Part shown: positions 1 to 6,292 of the stretch, in pieces
Position numbering within the stretch: position 1 is the stretch's first letter
Layout of the letters: each line of letters begins with the position of its first letter
DNA from: Kiritimatiellia bacterium
Lineage (GTDB): Bacteria; Verrucomicrobiota; Kiritimatiellia; RFP12; UBA1067
Assembly (NCBI GenBank): GCA_017648225.1
Contig: JAGCJE010000242.1
Span: forward strand, 1-8,233
Direction: 5' to 3'
DNA length: 8,233 bases
The notes under the pieces: generated by a model
What the model was told of the DNA's origin: nothing
The model's input: only the letters and a program-made list of their open reading frames with translations
The model's database searches: none
Program-made: the position numbers and the translations under genes

Positions 1-548
1 GCCACGTTGATGAGAATCATCGTAAGCGAATGGCCCTGAGCCTTGAGCGCGTCGGTATACTTCGACGGCATCCACTTTTTACCGCCCGCGACAAATTTCC
101 GTATCCGCTTGAAAAGTTCGACCGCCTTTTCGGCCCACGCCTTGTCACCGCTCGCAAGCGCGTACTCCGCGTACGCGATCGCCGCGAAACACTCGGAGAA
201 AACGTAGCGGCGCTTTCTCAAACCGACTCCGTCTTCCGTAATCTCGAAAAACGCGCGGCCGTCCTGATCGAAGCAGTATTTCTCGAGAAATTCGCAGCAG
301 CTCAACGAGGCGGCGAGCCACTTTTTATCTTTCTTTACGTGATTATAGGCGTAAGCGCACATCCAGCCGAAACGGCCCTGAAACCAGACGCTCTTCGTCG
401 TATCCATTAAAGAGCCGTCTCGATCAAGACACGTATAAACTCCGCCATGTTTCTTATCTAGACCGTATTTCAGCCAAAACGGCATAATATTCTCGATAAG
501 CTCCTGCTTGTAAAGTTTATTCCATTTCTGCCAATATGCGCTTTTCAT
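1..548 (-). CDS. N-acylglucosamine 2-epimerase (AGE) family protein, N-terminal part
   Basis: This is the first 182 codons of an AGE/RnBP-type epimerase; the rest lies beyond the window edge. The family has an (alpha/alpha)6-barrel and interconverts N-acetylmannosamine and N-acetylglucosamine in the cytoplasm; some members act on other sugars such as cellobiose or mannose. The translation begins MKSAYWQKWNKLYKQELIEN. Residues 31-63 carry the family signature: DKKHGGVYTCLDRDG, then VWFQGRFGWM (human RnBP has a very similar HGGFF..L.R.G...WLQGR.VWM). ATG at 548-546 is preceded by an AAAGGA SD site (556-561) 7 bases upstream. It follows a sialic-acid lyase gene in the same direction, so a role in sialic-acid breakdown (ManNAc to GlcNAc) is the best inference. 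The catalytic histidines of the family lie in the missing part and cannot be checked. Confidence 0.85.
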   Translation of the reverse strand, partial: MKSAYWQKWNKLYKQELIENIMPFWLKYGLDKKHGGVYTCLDRDGSLMDTTKSVWFQGRFGWMCAYAYNHVKKDKKWLAASLSCCEFLEKYCFDQDGRAFFEITEDGVGLRKRRYVFSECFAAIAYAEYALASGDKAWAEKAVELFKRIRKFVAGGKKWMPSKYTDALKAQGHSLTMILINV

Positions 549-564
549 TTCTGTATCCTTTTTT

Positions 565-714
565 GCTATCAGTCGCTAGTCGTTAGTTGTTAGTCATTAG
601 TCGTTAGTCGCTAGTCGTTAGTTAAACTACTAACCACTAATCACTAACAACCAACAACTAACAACTAACTACTAACCCCTAACTACTAATCACTAACTAC
701 TAACCCCTGACTAC
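565..714. repeat. Inverted array of 7-bp tandem repeats (GTCGTTA / TAACNAC)
   Basis: Almost the whole gap between the lyase and epimerase genes is a heptamer array. On the + strand, seven units of consensus GTCGTTA run from 572 to 620 (GTCGCTA, GTCGTTA, GTTGTTA, GTCATTA, GTCGTTA, GTCGCTA, GTCGTTA), with a decayed unit at 565-571. A centre at 621-630 contains the imperfect palindrome TAGTTAAACTA (619-629). Twelve units of the reverse complement, consensus TAACNAC, then run from 631 to 714. The two arms are in heptamer register apart from three extra bases at the centre, so DNA or RNA could fold into a long imperfect hairpin with the longer arm partly unpaired. The last unit (708-714) overlaps the stop codon of the upstream gene. 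TAG or TAA occurs in nearly every unit and the period is 7, so all reading frames are closed on both strands. Its class is not known to me; it resembles short tandemly repeated elements (STRR) of cyanobacteria. Confidence 0.9.
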
Positions 715-1607
715 TTATACCCGATCTTTTTAAGACGGCTGACGATCCCGGCCTTCTGCTCCTTCGTAAGGGGCTTCAACGGGACGCGGACCGTACCGAG
801 ATCGACGCCGTGAACGGCGCACATCGCCTTACCCGCGGCGACGCCCCCGAACTCAACGAGGATATCAACGATATCGCACACCTTCTTCATAAGTTTCTGG
901 GAAGTTTTGAGATCGCCTTTCTTTACAGCGTCCCAAATCTTGTAGTAGATACCGGCCGAATAGTTGTACGTGGAGCCTATGGCTGATTCAGCTCCGAGCG
1001 CGACCGCACCGGCAAACCATTCGTCGATACCCCACGTGATATCATATTTACCTCCGCAGGCCTTAAGGCAGCGCTGATACATATAGAGATCGGGATAGTT
1101 GAACTTGATGCCGGCGAGATTCTTGATCTTGCCGTCGGCCGCATTCAAGAAAGCCTCCATATCGAAAGTGACGCCGCTCATCGAAGTGTGGTAATAGTAG
1201 AACGGAATCTTATCGGCGTACTTGAGAGCCTCGTTAATGTAATCGATAAGCCCCTGAATCGAACCGGGACGGAAGAAACACGGCGGCACAATCGATGTGG
1301 CATCCATGCCGATCTCCTGGGCGTAGCGGGCGAGTTCCTGGGTATCTGGAAGCGACAGAGAACCAACATGGGCGATAAGATAGAGTTTTCCCTTCGCGGC
1401 TTTCGTCCAGGCCTCAAAGACTTTCTTACGCTCCTCGGTCGAGCAGTGAACGCCCTCTCCCGTCGTTCCACTCACATAGACGCCCGTAACATTCTGCTTG
1501 ATAAGCATTTGAGCCTGCTTTGGGATGACGTCGTAATTAACGCTACCGTCATCATTAAACGCCGTATGAGCCGCTGCAATAAGGCCTTTGAGTTTTTTAA
1601 CTTTCAT
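711..1607 (-). CDS. nanA: N-acetylneuraminate lyase (DapA/NAL superfamily)
   Basis: A 298-residue class I TIM-barrel aldolase, normal length for the family. N-acetylneuraminate lyases cleave sialic acid to pyruvate and N-acetylmannosamine in the cytoplasm. Visible family marks are the pyruvate-carboxylate loop GTTGE (47-51), a tyrosine cluster YYYH (137-140) holding the catalytic Tyr, the Schiff-base lysine K168 in GIKFNYPD, and GSTYN (211-215). The last two are more like sialic-acid lyases (GIGSTYN) than dihydrodipicolinate synthases. From memory, the human enzyme has YYYHIPALTG where this protein has YYYHTSMSG, one residue shorter. ATG at 1607 has an AAGGA SD site (1616-1620) with 8-base spacing. 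The stop codon TAG (713-711) lies inside the heptamer repeat. The following AGE-family gene would take the ManNAc product onward, which supports the sialic-acid assignment over other DapA-like activities. Confidence 0.82.
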   Translation of the reverse strand: MKVKKLKGLIAAAHTAFNDDGSVNYDVIPKQAQMLIKQNVTGVYVSGTTGEGVHCSTEERKKVFEAWTKAAKGKLYLIAHVGSLSLPDTQELARYAQEIGMDATSIVPPCFFRPGSIQGLIDYINEALKYADKIPFYYYHTSMSGVTFDMEAFLNAADGKIKNLAGIKFNYPDLYMYQRCLKACGGKYDITWGIDEWFAGAVALGAESAIGSTYNYSAGIYYKIWDAVKKGDLKTSQKLMKKVCDIVDILVEFGGVAAGKAMCAVHGVDLGTVRVPLKPLTKEQKAGIVSRLKKIGYK

Positions 1608-1677
1608 TTTTTCTTTCCTTTATTAATTCACGTTAAGCCGAGAATCGGACGAAAGTACGACTTGCTTACGAGCTACA
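1608..1677. other. Short intergenic gap, no gene
   Basis: Seventy bases separate the ABC ATPase stop from the lyase start. Apart from the lyase SD site, I see only a weak hairpin (CCGA-loop-TCGG on the minus strand) without a T tract, so it is not a convincing terminator. No convincing -35/-10 pair is visible. Read-through from the upstream operon is plausible, but a separate promoter for the lyase cannot be excluded. Confidence 0.5.
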
Positions 1678-2547
1678 TTATACCATAATATTTTCACCGC
1701 CAGCGTCGACAAACGGGCAGGTGACGAAATCAGACTCAGAGCAGGCCTTGACGGCTTTGGGGCAACGGGGGCTGAACGCGCAGCCGATCGGCCAGTCCGT
1801 AGGCGGGGGGACTGTCCCCTTTATATCGTAGAGATCCGTTCCCTTCGGCGCATCAAGACGCGGAACGGCCGCCGCAAGCCCCTGGGTATACGGGTGACGC
1901 GGCGAGCGCAGAACCTCTACGACATTTCCGGACTCGACGATTTCTCCCGCGTACATGACATTCACAAAATCCGAATACCTCGCGACAAGTCCGAGGTTGT
2001 GCGTAATGAGCAAAACCGCCGTGGAACGTTCACGTGAAACGTGGTCGACAAGATCGAGAACCTCCTTCTGGGTAATCACATCCAAAGCCGTCGTCGGCTC
2101 GTCCGCGACGATCAGATCGCTTTTCGCCGCCAACGCCATCGCTATCATCACGCGCTGCTGCTGACCTCCGGAAAGGTTGCACGGATATTTCTTCGCGGTC
2201 TCCAGAGGAAGCGACACGGCCTTTAACAATCCGGTGATTTCAGACTTGTCGTTTTTACCCAACGATTCCGCAATCTGAGCACCTACTTTCATTACAGGGT
2301 TCAGCGACTGCATCGGATTTTGAAAAATATACGAAATCTTAGGAGCGCCAGTAATCTTCCCTGAAATCTCGGCTCTGTCTACCAACCCGCCGAGGCTCAA
2401 CGCCGTGAGGGATTTACCGCATCCAGATTCACCGACGATCGCGACACGCTGTCCTTTGGCGATTTTAAAGGAAACGTTTCTGACGGGAACGGACAGCCGC
2501 CCTTCGACTTTGAAGGCAATGCGGAGATTTTCTACTTCAAGCAACAT
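1678..2547 (-). CDS. Oligopeptide/dipeptide-type ABC transporter ATP-binding protein (OppD/DppD family), compact
   Basis: A 289-residue ATPase subunit that would drive import of peptides or other solutes through a membrane permease. Walker A GESGCGKS is at 39-46, the Q-loop FQNP at 75-78 (Q76), signature LSGGQ at 125-129, Walker B LIVADE at 145-150 with catalytic E150, and switch H183 in ITHN. The C-terminal OppD/DppD tail is present: IKGTVPPP (242-249), then PIGCAFSPRCP with four cysteines C256, C262, C269 and C277, the pattern that binds an iron-sulfur cluster in some homologues. Family members usually have about 320-335 residues; this one is short, mainly because the segment between Walker A and the Q-loop is only about 30 residues and the next helical segment is also short. 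The start ATG overlaps the dedA stop by one base (TAATG), with only a weak AAGAAG upstream, implying translational coupling. No OppF partner, permease or binding-protein gene is adjacent, so the substrate is unknown. Sialic acid is a possibility because the next gene is nanA-like, but this is inference only. Confidence 0.88.
   Translation of the reverse strand: MLLEVENLRIAFKVEGRLSVPVRNVSFKIAKGQRVAIVGESGCGKSLTALSLGGLVDRAEISGKITGAPKISYIFQNPMQSLNPVMKVGAQIAESLGKNDKSEITGLLKAVSLPLETAKKYPCNLSGGQQQRVMIAMALAAKSDLIVADEPTTALDVITQKEVLDLVDHVSRERSTAVLLITHNLGLVARYSDFVNVMYAGEIVESGNVVEVLRSPRHPYTQGLAAAVPRLDAPKGTDLYDIKGTVPPPTDWPIGCAFSPRCPKAVKACSESDFVTCPFVDAGGENIMV
1807..1819. repeat. REP-like perfect palindrome GGGGACTGTCCCC within the ABC gene
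   Basis: A 13-base palindrome with a single central base lies in the coding sequence for the KGTVPP segment of the OppD-like protein. Motifs of this GGGGAC-N-GTCCCC form occur as dispersed REP-like palindromes in various bacterial genomes. Here the encoded residues match the conserved I-x-G-x-V-P stretch of the OppD tail, so it may simply be coding sequence. Confidence 0.3.
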
Positions 2548-3212
2548 TACCGGCGCTTCTTAAGAATCTTTTTGACGATGATATACATAACGACGACAAG
2601 CACGGCGCCGCCGAGTATCCACGGCCCGTACGCCGAGGCCCTATCGGCACCCTTAAGAACAAGCTCACGATAAGTGATGTCCCCAGCCGTCTTTGCCAAA
2701 GCATACCCCACAATCGCTAAAATCGCAGACCATATCCCGGCACCGAGCGAAGTAAATAGAGAAAAAGAACCGAGCGGCATTTTGGCGATTCCGGCAGGAA
2801 TCGAAATAAGCTGGCGAATACCAGGAATCAAACGGCAGATAAAAGTAGTCGCAGCACCGTACTTGTTGAATACGGCGCACGATCTATCGAGGGCTTCCTT
2901 CTTGATGAAGAAGTATTTCCCGTACTTTTCAAGAAACGGCTTGCCGGCCCAAAGCGCAAGATAATAATTCACGTACGCTCCGAGAAGCGACCCTAACGTA
3001 CCTACAATTACACTTAACACTACCCCGATCCAGGGCGAAAAAGGCCCCAACTCACCGCGTGCGGCGAGAAATCCGGCAGGAATCATAACCACCTCGCTGG
3101 GGAATGGAATAAAACTCGATTCAATCGCCATAAAAACGAAAATCAAAACGAAGCCCCATGTGGGAGCTACGGCAACGAATGAATCAATATTTGAAGCGAT
3201 GGTCTCTAACAT
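2547..3212 (-). CDS. DedA family inner-membrane protein (SNARE-associated/VTT domain)
   Basis: A 221-residue polytopic membrane protein of the DedA family, about the usual length (200-220). Family members are linked to membrane-lipid (undecaprenyl-phosphate or phospholipid) translocation, proton-motive-force maintenance and envelope stress tolerance. Marks seen are an N-terminal hydrophobic stretch (about 20-50) broken by FIPFPSE with E40, hydrophobic segments near 60-85, 150-172 and 196-214, and the signature CRLIPGIRQLISIPAG (126-141) with R127 and R133, typical of the family's re-entrant loop. The C-terminus is basic (KKILKKRR). ATG at 3212 has a textbook AAGGAG SD site (3221-3226) 8 bases upstream, located inside the preceding gene, whose stop it overlaps by 7 bases. 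It also overlaps the next gene by one base. The transported lipid cannot be told from sequence. Confidence 0.92.
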   Translation of the reverse strand: MLETIASNIDSFVAVAPTWGFVLIFVFMAIESSFIPFPSEVVMIPAGFLAARGELGPFSPWIGVVLSVIVGTLGSLLGAYVNYYLALWAGKPFLEKYGKYFFIKKEALDRSCAVFNKYGAATTFICRLIPGIRQLISIPAGIAKMPLGSFSLFTSLGAGIWSAILAIVGYALAKTAGDITYRELVLKGADRASAYGPWILGGAVLVVVMYIIVKKILKKRR

Positions 3213-4186
3213 ATCTGGAACTCCTTGAATTTCACCCTGTTATAAGGCCTTGGAACAGACTGAGTAATATCATCAGTGAAATTCTTTATCGTAATATCAC
3301 CCAAGAGTCTGTCGTATTTCGAATACGAGCAGACAAGTTCCATGGCCAAAGCGTAATCGCTCGAACTTTTTATCTCCGGGATAAGCGCCGTCGGCCCCGG
3401 ACAGTTGACAGGAGCAATAACGATACCGGTATTCTTCTCGCCTTTAAGCCGCGCGTTATCGGCGCGGTCGCGTCCTAAAATAACGCCCGTACCGTCCGGA
3501 AGGCGGAAACGCCGCCCAACGACGAGAAGTTCGACAAGGCGACGATTCGAAAGCGTTTCGTTGTCTTTAAGATCTTTAAGTTTTCTGCAAAAGCCCTCTT
3601 CAGTAAGCTTGCAGCCGCCGGCCGGCGAAGGATATTCCTTAATCCCGAACTCTTCGGCGAGAGCGATCTGGCGGTCGCGGGACCTGCCTTGGATATCAAG
3701 GAGAGCCTCACGGTTTAAGATTCCTTCGGTCTCGGGAATCGTCGGCTCCATAAGTTTCGCGGACAATGGCCTTATCAAACGCCCTTTCAATCCAGAATCG
3801 CGCTCGACGATTCCGAGAGACTGCTTATTCTGGCTCATCGGCCTCTGACCCATCACTTCCCCGGTTGCGACGAAATCGAACCCGCTCTCAACCATCAGCT
3901 CACCGGCCCTCTTTATCATCGTAGCGTGACAGTCAATGCAGGGATTCATCGCACCGCCGAATCCTCGTCGGGGATTTTCTACAAGAGCGATGATATCGTC
4001 TGTGAAATCAACGAGATTAAGCTTAACTCCAAGCGCATCGGCCGCCGCCTGAGCCGTATCGGAAGAGAAAAACGGGCTCGTGAAACACAAGGCCTCAACC
4101 TCCGCTCCGGCGCGTTCGAGAACGCGTATCGCGAGCTGACTGTCGAGCCCGCCGCTCATCAATGAAAAACCTCTCGCCTTCTTCAT
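3206..4186 (-). CDS. PP-loop tRNA-thiolation family protein (ThiI/MnmA-like) with probable C-terminal NFACT-R-like domain
   Basis: A 326-residue cytoplasmic protein. The N-terminal two-thirds is a PP-loop ATPase of the type that adenylates a uridine in tRNA for sulfur insertion: SGGLDS (11-16) is the pyrophosphate-binding loop, and MNPCIDCH (80-87) and ATGEVMGQRPMSQ (107-119) are further conserved-looking blocks. C83/C86, perhaps with C192 in PAGGCKL, resemble the CxxC plus C set that holds an iron-sulfur cluster in some thiolases; this is inference. From about 220 the sequence RLPDG..VILGRDRADNARL, then PVNCPGPTALI, resembles the NFACT-R RNA-binding domain (GRN..eN..L...PG.H.ii), a combination described for a ThiI-like family. 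Annotators often call such proteins tRNA 4-thiouridine synthase or MnmA-like, but the target base is not shown. ATG 4186 has an AAAGGA SD site (4194-4199). It overlaps the upstream gene by ATGA and the dedA gene by 7 bases. Confidence 0.8.
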   Translation of the reverse strand: MKKARGFSLMSGGLDSQLAIRVLERAGAEVEALCFTSPFFSSDTAQAAADALGVKLNLVDFTDDIIALVENPRRGFGGAMNPCIDCHATMIKRAGELMVESGFDFVATGEVMGQRPMSQNKQSLGIVERDSGLKGRLIRPLSAKLMEPTIPETEGILNREALLDIQGRSRDRQIALAEEFGIKEYPSPAGGCKLTEEGFCRKLKDLKDNETLSNRRLVELLVVGRRFRLPDGTGVILGRDRADNARLKGEKNTGIVIAPVNCPGPTALIPEIKSSSDYALAMELVCSYSKYDRLLGDITIKNFTDDITQSVPRPYNRVKFKEFQIC

Positions 4187-4539
4187 CCGAAAATCCTTTC
4201 GATCAGATTCGCCTTTCTTACCTTTATGCGGTTGCCGCTCGTCGGCGTTAAAACAAACTTCGACACCTTGCTGACGGGAAGTTTCAGCGGTACGTCGTGC
4301 TCCGCCAAATACCGCCCCCTGAACGACGCTCTCACCGAGTCGACACCGTCAACTGCAAAAACAGGCTCACCCTTTTCATAATCGACAGTAAAAACCGCTT
4401 TACGGTTGTTTCGCACGTCAAGCGTCAGGAGGAGTTTGCGTGGACGCGCGTCGAGCTCTGCAAAAACCTTCGCGATATAAACCTTCAGCATTCTGCATGA
4501 AGGATCGCCGGGGTCAATAACAACGCTCGCGCGCTCCAT
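4183..4539 (-). CDS. Hypothetical protein, 118 residues, translationally coupled to the PP-loop gene
   Basis: I do not recognise this protein. It begins MERASVVIDPGDPSCRMLKV and ends NLIERIFG. It has no signal peptide or membrane segment. Alternating hydrophobic and charged stretches (KLLLTLDVR, KAVFTVDYE, EPVFAVDGVDSV, KFVLTPTSG, RIKVRKANL) suggest a mostly beta fold, and lysine plus arginine are frequent (clusters at 32-47 and 104-109). The start at 4539 lies 8 bases after the acyl-CoA synthetase stop, with AAGAG about 5 bases upstream; an internal ATG (Met17) would give 102 residues but lacks an evident SD site. Its stop overlaps the start of the PP-loop gene (ATGA), so the two are probably coupled. 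A link to RNA modification is only a guess from that coupling. Codon use and continuity with its neighbours support a real gene. Confidence 0.72.
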   Translation of the reverse strand: MERASVVIDPGDPSCRMLKVYIAKVFAELDARPRKLLLTLDVRNNRKAVFTVDYEKGEPVFAVDGVDSVRASFRGRYLAEHDVPLKLPVSKVSKFVLTPTSGNRIKVRKANLIERIFG

Positions 4540-4547
4540 AAAAACTC

Positions 4548-6284
4548 TTACGCCTCTGGCCAGAGTTCATGCGCCATTTCGCGCAGTTTGTACTTCTGTA
4601 TCTTCTGAGACGCCGTCATCGGGAAGATATCGAGGAAGTGAACATACTTCGGAATCTTGAACCAGCTGATCTTGTCTTTGCAAAAAACCTGAACGTCGTG
4701 TTCGGAGATTTCAGATCCGTCGGAGCGGATGATGAACGCAGCGGGCTGCTCGCCGTATTTCTTAGAGGGGCAGCCGACAACAGCGACATCGCGAACGCCG
4801 GGCATCGTGCCGAGGAAGTCCTCGACCTCCTTGGGCGAAATGTTCTCGCCGCCACGGATGATAAGGTCTTTAAGACGGCCCGTGATGAAATAGTAACCTT
4901 CCTCGTCCATGCGCCCGATATCGCCGGAATGGAGCCAGCCGTTGGCGTCGATACATTTCGCGGTCTGTTCGGGCATATTGTAATAGCCCTTCATGTTGTT
5001 AAAACCGCGGCAGCAGATTTCGCCGTCTTCGCCGATAGGAGCGATTTCGCCCGTTTCGGGGTTGATGATGGCGACCTCGATACCGGGAAGCGCCTGACCG
5101 ATCGTCTGACACTTACGCTCGATTGAAGGCTCGAAATAACGCGTCATCGTCATAACGGGACCAGCCTCGGTAAGACCGTAGGGGTTCGTAATCTCCTTCA
5201 TGAACATCTTGTCCTGAGCCTGCTGCATACGGTGTACGGGGCAGGCGGAGCCAGACATGATGCCTGTTCTGAGAGACGTGAAATCAAACTTGTCGAAAAG
5301 CGGATGGTCGAGCATAGCGATATACATCGTCGGAACGCCGTATGTCGCCGTGCACTTCTCCTTTTCAATCGACATCATAACCTGAACGGGATCGAACTTC
5401 TCGAGGAAGACCATGGTAGAGCCGTGATTCACACAGCTCATAACGCCAAGAACGCAACCGAAGCAGTGGAAGAGCGGAACGGGGATGCAGACGCGGTCGC
5501 GCGAAGAGAGATTCTGGCACGCACCGATCCAGAAGCCGTCGTTGGCGATATTGCGGTGGGTAAGCTGAACGCCCTTCGGAAATCCGGTCGTACCCGAAGT
5601 GTACTGCATATTAACGACGTCGTTCACATCGCACTCGGCCTGACGGGCGATATACTCCTCCTGGGTAATTTCACAGGCGAGCGACTTAACCTCGTTAAGA
5701 GAATACATTCCGCGGTGCTTCTCGCCGCCGAGGAAGAACACGCGCTTCAAATGAGGATACTTCTTGGATTTCAGTTCGCCGCGCGGACATTCCTTCAGTT
5801 CAGGAACGAGTTCGTTAATAACCTGAACGTAGTCGCAATCGCGGAAACCATTGATGACAAAAAGATTTTCGGCGTCGGACTGCGAAAGCGCAAAGTCCAT
5901 TTCGTGATTCTTGTAGTTCGTGTTGAGCGGCAGAAGAATCGCGCCGATCTTGGCGGTCGCAAACATGAGTACGACCCAATGAGGAACATTCGTCGCCCAA
6001 AGAGCTACCTTTTCGCCGCGCTTGATCCCCAGCGCCATAAGCCCCTTCGCCAGAAGATCGACCTCTTCGCCGAATTCGAACCAGGTAAGACGGAAATCGC
6101 GGTCAGCGTAAACGACGGCATCGTTCTCGCCGCAGCGGGCAATCGTCTGGTCAAGAAGCTGACCTAAAGTATATTCACGGATAACGGGAAGATTGTGCCA
6201 CGGCACGCCCGTAGAAACAGACTGCTTAAACGGCCCTTTAGACGGCGCTGTACCGTATGGATCGGTGAGCTTAAACTCTTTCAT
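4548..6284 (-). CDS. Acyl-CoA synthetase (AMP-forming), ACSF2/YngI-like
   Basis: A 578-residue ANL-superfamily ligase that activates a carboxylic acid, probably a medium- or long-chain fatty acid, to acyl-AMP and then acyl-CoA. Numbering from the ATG at 6284: P-loop TSGTTGFPKG 229-238, acyl/ATP-site YGLTE 369-373, ATP-ribose aspartate D455 in HSGDIG, hinge GRLKDLIIRGGEN 469-481, and C-terminal catalytic lysine K561 in SQKIQKYKLRE. The stretch VINELVPELKECPRGELKS is like mitochondrial ACSF2 and Bacillus YngI, which favours fatty-acid ligases over acetyl-CoA synthetase. The usual SGKIQK block reads SQKIQK, with Gln for Gly just before the lysine. An in-frame ATG at 6290 would add Met-Thr, but the SD site fits 6284 better. 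It is the first gene of a five-gene run and lies downstream of an AT-rich presumed promoter region. The exact acid substrate is not decidable. Confidence 0.93.
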   Translation of the reverse strand: MKEFKLTDPYGTAPSKGPFKQSVSTGVPWHNLPVIREYTLGQLLDQTIARCGENDAVVYADRDFRLTWFEFGEEVDLLAKGLMALGIKRGEKVALWATNVPHWVVLMFATAKIGAILLPLNTNYKNHEMDFALSQSDAENLFVINGFRDCDYVQVINELVPELKECPRGELKSKKYPHLKRVFFLGGEKHRGMYSLNEVKSLACEITQEEYIARQAECDVNDVVNMQYTSGTTGFPKGVQLTHRNIANDGFWIGACQNLSSRDRVCIPVPLFHCFGCVLGVMSCVNHGSTMVFLEKFDPVQVMMSIEKEKCTATYGVPTMYIAMLDHPLFDKFDFTSLRTGIMSGSACPVHRMQQAQDKMFMKEITNPYGLTEAGPVMTMTRYFEPSIERKCQTIGQALPGIEVAIINPETGEIAPIGEDGEICCRGFNNMKGYYNMPEQTAKCIDANGWLHSGDIGRMDEEGYYFITGRLKDLIIRGGENISPKEVEDFLGTMPGVRDVAVVGCPSKKYGEQPAAFIIRSDGSEISEHDVQVFCKDKISWFKIPKYVHFLDIFPMTASQKIQKYKLREMAHELWPEA

Positions 6285-6292
6285 TGTCATTG

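Noticed and set aside
30..410. + strand open frame opposite the AGE gene
   Set aside because: The minus-strand frame carries the AGE signature, has an SD site and is open across the whole region; the + frame has no family resemblance.
565..714. CRISPR array or telomere-like repeat
   Set aside because: The units are 7 bases with no spacers, and orientation inverts mid-array. The GGGGTTAG stretches on the minus strand occur only twice and are variants of the heptamer.
1625..1677. Possible tRNA fragment (GTCCGATTCTCGG looks like a T-arm on the minus strand)
   Set aside because: No matching acceptor, D or anticodon arm can be built in the 70-base gap, and the stem is only four pairs.
5232..6167. 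Long + strand open frame (311 codons) opposite the acyl-CoA synthetase
   Set aside because: It lies entirely antisense to a gene with complete ANL-family motifs, and its translation shows no recognisable domain; it is a codon-bias shadow.
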